From Saprospiraceae bacterium (GTDB lineage: Bacteria > Bacteroidota > Bacteroidia > Chitinophagales > Saprospiraceae): a stretch of DNA of 64,000 nt. The DNA is taken from positions 9,573 through 73,572 of the forward strand of contig JALWSS010000166.1 of the NCBI GenBank assembly GCA_026993525.1, given 5' to 3'. Shown piece by piece: positions 61,627-64,000 of this stretch (its first letter is position 1; each line of letters starts with the position of its first letter). The position numbers and the translations under genes are program-made. Below the pieces are notes generated by a model. The model was not told the origin of the DNA. It did no database searches and saw nothing but the letters and a program-made list of their open reading frames with translations.

Positions 61627-62730
61627 ATGAACAAACCTGTGCCTGAAATTTCACCACAGCGCTGTGCGTCCTTTCGCAATGCCCTGCTGGCCTGGCACCG
61701 GCACCACCACCGGCCATTGCCCTGGAAGGGCGAAAAAAATCCCTACCTGGTCTGGCTCTCTGAGATCATTCTGCAACAAACGAGGGTGGAGCAGGGCCTG
61801 CCGTATTTTGAGCGCTTCAAAGAGCGATTTCCAACCGTGCAGGACCTGGCCAGGGCCACCGAAGACGAAGTGCTGAAGCTGTGGGAAGGGCTGGGCTACT
61901 ACTCCCGGGCCCGCCACCTGCACCACTCGGCAAAGTACATCGTCAATGAGCTGAAAGGCGTATTTCCAGACAACTACGACGCTATCAGAAACCTGAAAGG
62001 CGTGGGCGATTACACCGCTGCGGCCATCGCCTCTTTTGCCTTTGACCTGCCCCACGCCGTGGTGGACGGCAATGTGTACCGGGTGCTGTCGCGCTGTTTT
62101 GCCGACGGCACACCCATAGATACCACCGCCGGAAAAAAGCGCTTTGCAGCCCTGGCCAACCGGCTGATCCATCCCGGGAGGCCGGCCGATTTCAACCAGG
62201 CCATGATGGACCTCGGTGCCGGTGTCTGCACACCCGCCGCTCCCAACTGTGCTGCCTGCCCCCTGGCACCCGTTTGCGAAGCGAGGAAAAAGAACATGGC
62301 AACCGAACTACCGGTAAAATCCAAAAAACTTAAGCGCAGAACCCGGCATTTCGCATACCTGATGATCCGGCACAAAAGCGGGTTTTACATCCGGCAGCGC
62401 ACCGGCAATGACATCTGGAAAAACCTGTACGAACTGCCCTCGATCGAACTGAAAAAGCCGTTGAAAAAAGTGCAGGAGTTGAGGTATGAGCATCCCTGGC
62501 TCTCGTCAGATGCGGTGCAGGGAACCAGGGTTTCCGCCCGGCTACGTCACGAGCTGACCCACCAAAGGATAGAAGCAATATTTTGTGAGGTGGAGGTGAA
62601 TGATGACTTTTGCGCCCCGGAAGAGGAATGTTGGCAATGGATAACCCCGAATGATCTGCCGGATTTTGCTTTTCCGAAACTGATCCTGAGATATTTACAA
62701 CAGAAAGCACTATCTTTAGAACGCTGTTGA
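61627..62730 (+). CDS. mutY: A/G-specific adenine DNA glycosylase
   Basis: 367 residues. Catalytic Glu46 in WLSEIILQQTRV, helix-hairpin-helix LKGVGDYTAAAIASFAF, catalytic Asp147 in VVDGNVYRVLSR, and the iron-sulfur cluster Cys201-x6-Cys208-x2-Cys211-x5-Cys217. The C-terminal NUDIX-like 8-oxoG recognition domain starts near residue 235 (RHFAYLMIRHKSGFYIRQRT). It removes adenine mispaired with 8-oxoguanine. It heads a mutY-ssb-gldD block often seen in Bacteroidota. Confidence 0.96.
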   Translation: MNKPVPEISPQRCASFRNALLAWHRHHHRPLPWKGEKNPYLVWLSEIILQQTRVEQGLPYFERFKERFPTVQDLARATEDEVLKLWEGLGYYSRARHLHHSAKYIVNELKGVFPDNYDAIRNLKGVGDYTAAAIASFAFDLPHAVVDGNVYRVLSRCFADGTPIDTTAGKKRFAALANRLIHPGRPADFNQAMMDLGAGVCTPAAPNCAACPLAPVCEARKKNMATELPVKSKKLKRRTRHFAYLMIRHKSGFYIRQRTGNDIWKNLYELPSIELKKPLKKVQELRYEHPWLSSDAVQGTRVSARLRHELTHQRIEAIFCEVEVNDDFCAPEEECWQWITPNDLPDFAFPKLILRYLQQKALSLERC

Positions 62731-62831
62731 AAATGCCTGAAATGAATTGGTGTTGCGAACCAAACACTCGTTTGAGTACAGGCGCATCCAGATCATTCAA
62801 TCGCTTTCTGTAACCTTAAAATTCAAATACT

Positions 62832-63272
62832 ATGGTAAACAAAGTAATTCTCATCGGTCGCTTGGGCAAGGACCCAGAAGTCAGAAGACTGGAAAGCGGG
62901 GCCGCCGTTGCGAAATTTTCATTGGCAACCAATGATCACTACAAAGACAAAGAAGGGAACAAGGTGGAGCAAACGGAGTGGCACCAGGTGGTGGTCTGGA
63001 GAGGCCTTGCTGAAGTTGCCGAGAAGTTTCTTCACAAAGGCATGCTCATTTACGTGGAAGGCAAGCTCACGCACCGTGAGTACACCACCAAAGAAAACGA
63101 AAAGCGCTACATCACCGAAGTGGTAGCCAACAACTTCCAGATGCTGGAGCGCAAAGAAAGTGGCTCATCGAGTGGCTATTTTCCACCAGACCCGGAAAAT
63201 GCAGCCAAAGAACCCGCAACAACCACCGGGGACGACGCTGCAGAGGCCCCCGAGGGAGACCTCCCTTTCTGA
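62832..63272 (+). CDS. ssb: Single-stranded DNA-binding protein
   Basis: 146 residues. OB fold from residue 1 (MVNKVILIGRLGKDPEVRRL, AAVAKFSLATNDHYKDKEGN, TEWHQVVVWRGLAEVAEKFL, KGMLIYVEGKLTHREYTTKE), a flexible Ser/Pro/Glu tail from about 112, and the acidic tip GDLPF that binds partner repair and replication proteins. 101 bp after mutY, so possibly with its own promoter. Confidence 0.97.
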   Translation: MVNKVILIGRLGKDPEVRRLESGAAVAKFSLATNDHYKDKEGNKVEQTEWHQVVVWRGLAEVAEKFLHKGMLIYVEGKLTHREYTTKENEKRYITEVVANNFQMLERKESGSSSGYFPPDPENAAKEPATTTGDDAAEAPEGDLPF

Positions 63273-63284
63273 CCCCTTGATTCA

Positions 63285-63388
63285 TATACTCGACTCGATG
63301 TGGTTTGAGAATAACCCATCACTCTCGTCAAGTGTGAATGGGGAGTTTGGGCGGCATACGCCGCCCAAACCACTTCGTTTTGAGTATA
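63285..63388. repeat. Palindromic intergenic repeat, copy C
   Basis: 104 bp, from TATACTCGACTCGATGTGGT to CCACTTCGTTTTGAGTATA. Central hairpin GTTTGGGCGGC-ATAC-GCCGCCCAAAC. It lies between ssb and gldD, where gldE stands in many relatives. Same orientation as copy B. Confidence 0.8.
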
Positions 63389-63425
63389 ATGCCTTCTGCC
63401 TAACTTGCGTTTTGCAGAAGGCATT
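63388..63425 (+). promoter_or_regulatory. Perfect 12-bp inverted repeat before gldD
   Basis: AATGCCTTCTGC (63388-63399) and GCAGAAGGCATT (63414-63425) around a 14-base loop that holds TAACTTGCG, close to a -7 box. The ATG follows 27 bp later. It may be an operator or an mRNA leader hairpin. Confidence 0.55.
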
Positions 63426-63452
63426 GTTGTTTCTGCCAACAAAGCAACTCCC

Positions 63453-64000
63453 ATGAGATTTACCATTTTCTTTTTTCTCTTCGCAATCTTGTTGCAGGCC
63501 TGTGATGAACCCGCATTGGTGCCAAAGCCCCGTGCCTATCCCAAAGTGGTGTATCCCGAACGCGGTTATCGGGCTTTCACTGAGAACTATTGCGATTTCA
63601 CTTTCGAGTATCCGGTGTATGCCCGCATTCAACAAGACACGGCCTTCTTTGACGAAAAGCCCGCCCATCCCTGCTGGTTCAACGTCTATTTTCCCGATTT
63701 TGAGTGCAGGATACATTGCAGCTATGTACCCATCACCGCTGAGGCTCCACTTGATAAACTGAAAACGGATGCCTTCAAAATGACCGACTGGCACAACAAG
63801 AAAGCCACCTACATTGACGAAAAGCCATTCCTGAATCCGAATGGCGTAAAAGGGATGCTCTTTGAAGTGGAAGGTCCGGTGGCATCGCAAATGCAGTTTT
63901 ACATGACCGACAGCCTGGAACAGAAACATTTCATGCGGGGTGCGCTGTACTTCTATGCCAGGGCACAGCCCGACAGCCTGGCACCGGTTTACAATTTCGT
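63453..64000 (+). CDS. gldD: Gliding-motility/T9SS lipoprotein GldD, cut by right edge
   Basis: 182 residues to the window edge; GldD is usually just a little longer. Lipoprotein signal FTIFFFLFAILLQACDEPAL (lipid Cys 16). GldD features: PKPRAYPKVVYPERGY, CDFTFEYPVYARIQQD, CWFNVYFPDFECRIHCSYVP and the late PVASQMQFYMTDSLEQKHFM, GALYFYARAQPDSLAPV. GldD is an essential part of the gliding and type IX secretion apparatus in Bacteroidota. Its presence supports use of T9SS by the sorting-domain proteins elsewhere in the window. gldE is not between ssb and gldD here. Confidence 0.93.
   Translation, partial: MRFTIFFFLFAILLQACDEPALVPKPRAYPKVVYPERGYRAFTENYCDFTFEYPVYARIQQDTAFFDEKPAHPCWFNVYFPDFECRIHCSYVPITAEAPLDKLKTDAFKMTDWHNKKATYIDEKPFLNPNGVKGMLFEVEGPVASQMQFYMTDSLEQKHFMRGALYFYARAQPDSLAPVYNF

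Noticed and set aside
1-64000. CRISPR arrays and tRNA/rRNA genes
   Set aside because: No regularly spaced direct repeats with unique spacers and no tRNA or rRNA signatures were seen; the tandem repeats at 15 kb have no spacers.

Overview
The DNA reads as a chromosomal segment of a free-living Bacteroidota, most likely of the Saprospiria (Saprospiraceae/Lewinella-like) lineage. The support is: several proteins with a C-terminal type IX secretion (Por) sorting domain; a mutY-ssb-gldD gliding/T9SS block at the right end; a serine palmitoyltransferase sphingolipid cluster; Bacteroidota-type -7 promoter boxes (TAnnTTTG) before many genes; and family-specific genes (DUF6090, DUF6804). Most genes are clearly GC-richer than the AT-rich islands described below. 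No tRNA, rRNA or CRISPR array was seen.

Layout. 1-9.7 kb: a secreted glycan-degradation pair (GH144-like beta-1,2-glucanase plus a very large repeat protein cut by the left edge), a cohesin/dockerin-like T9SS protein, a metallo-beta-lactamase-fold lipoprotein and an FGE-sulfatase-like protein. 9.9-23.3 kb: lipoproteins, a class V aminotransferase, a BlaI/BlaR1 regulatory pair with its operator, a GH3-family ligase, small proteins, an orphan DUF5682 protein and a stand-alone LigD polymerase domain. 23.3-35.9 kb: the most unusual region, with two integron-like modules. Each has a tyrosine recombinase on the minus strand, a conserved attI-like block ending in CGTT, and AT-rich cassettes on the plus strand, each ended by an attC-like imperfect palindrome (123, 123, 59 and 59 bp from AAC to GTT). 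The recombinase lacks the extra domain typical of IntI. The second copy is frameshifted. A GC-rich SWIM-SNF2 helicase lies between the modules. 32-42 kb: decayed copies of the 3' end of a TPR membrane-protein gene, a toxin-antitoxin pair whose toxin has a nonsense codon, another T9SS protein, and the intact TPR gene. 41.8-46.3 kb: an ABC exporter with a His-rich loop and an arsenic cluster (arsR, arsM, arsC-like). 46.3-50.8 kb: a probable ceramide/sphingolipid operon (PAP2, serine palmitoyltransferase, GNAT-like acyltransferase, epimerase-like reductase). 50.8-58 kb: a PLP arginine decarboxylase-like enzyme, a two-component system, an HNH/AP2-type protein, a glyoxalase-II-like hydrolase and a YitT protein. 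58.1-64 kb: a large TolB-propeller/outer-membrane barrel protein, mutY, ssb and gldD (cut by the right edge).

Intergenic DNA is rich in repeats: one MITE-like element with TTA flanks, three copies of a ~105-bp palindromic element, several families of short hairpins, and 16-bp tandem repeats. The octamer CTTCGCAA is strongly over-represented and strand-biased. The integron-like modules are the best candidate for an undescribed system: they link attC/attI-like sites to a short, XerC/D-like recombinase placed directly after ligD tails.
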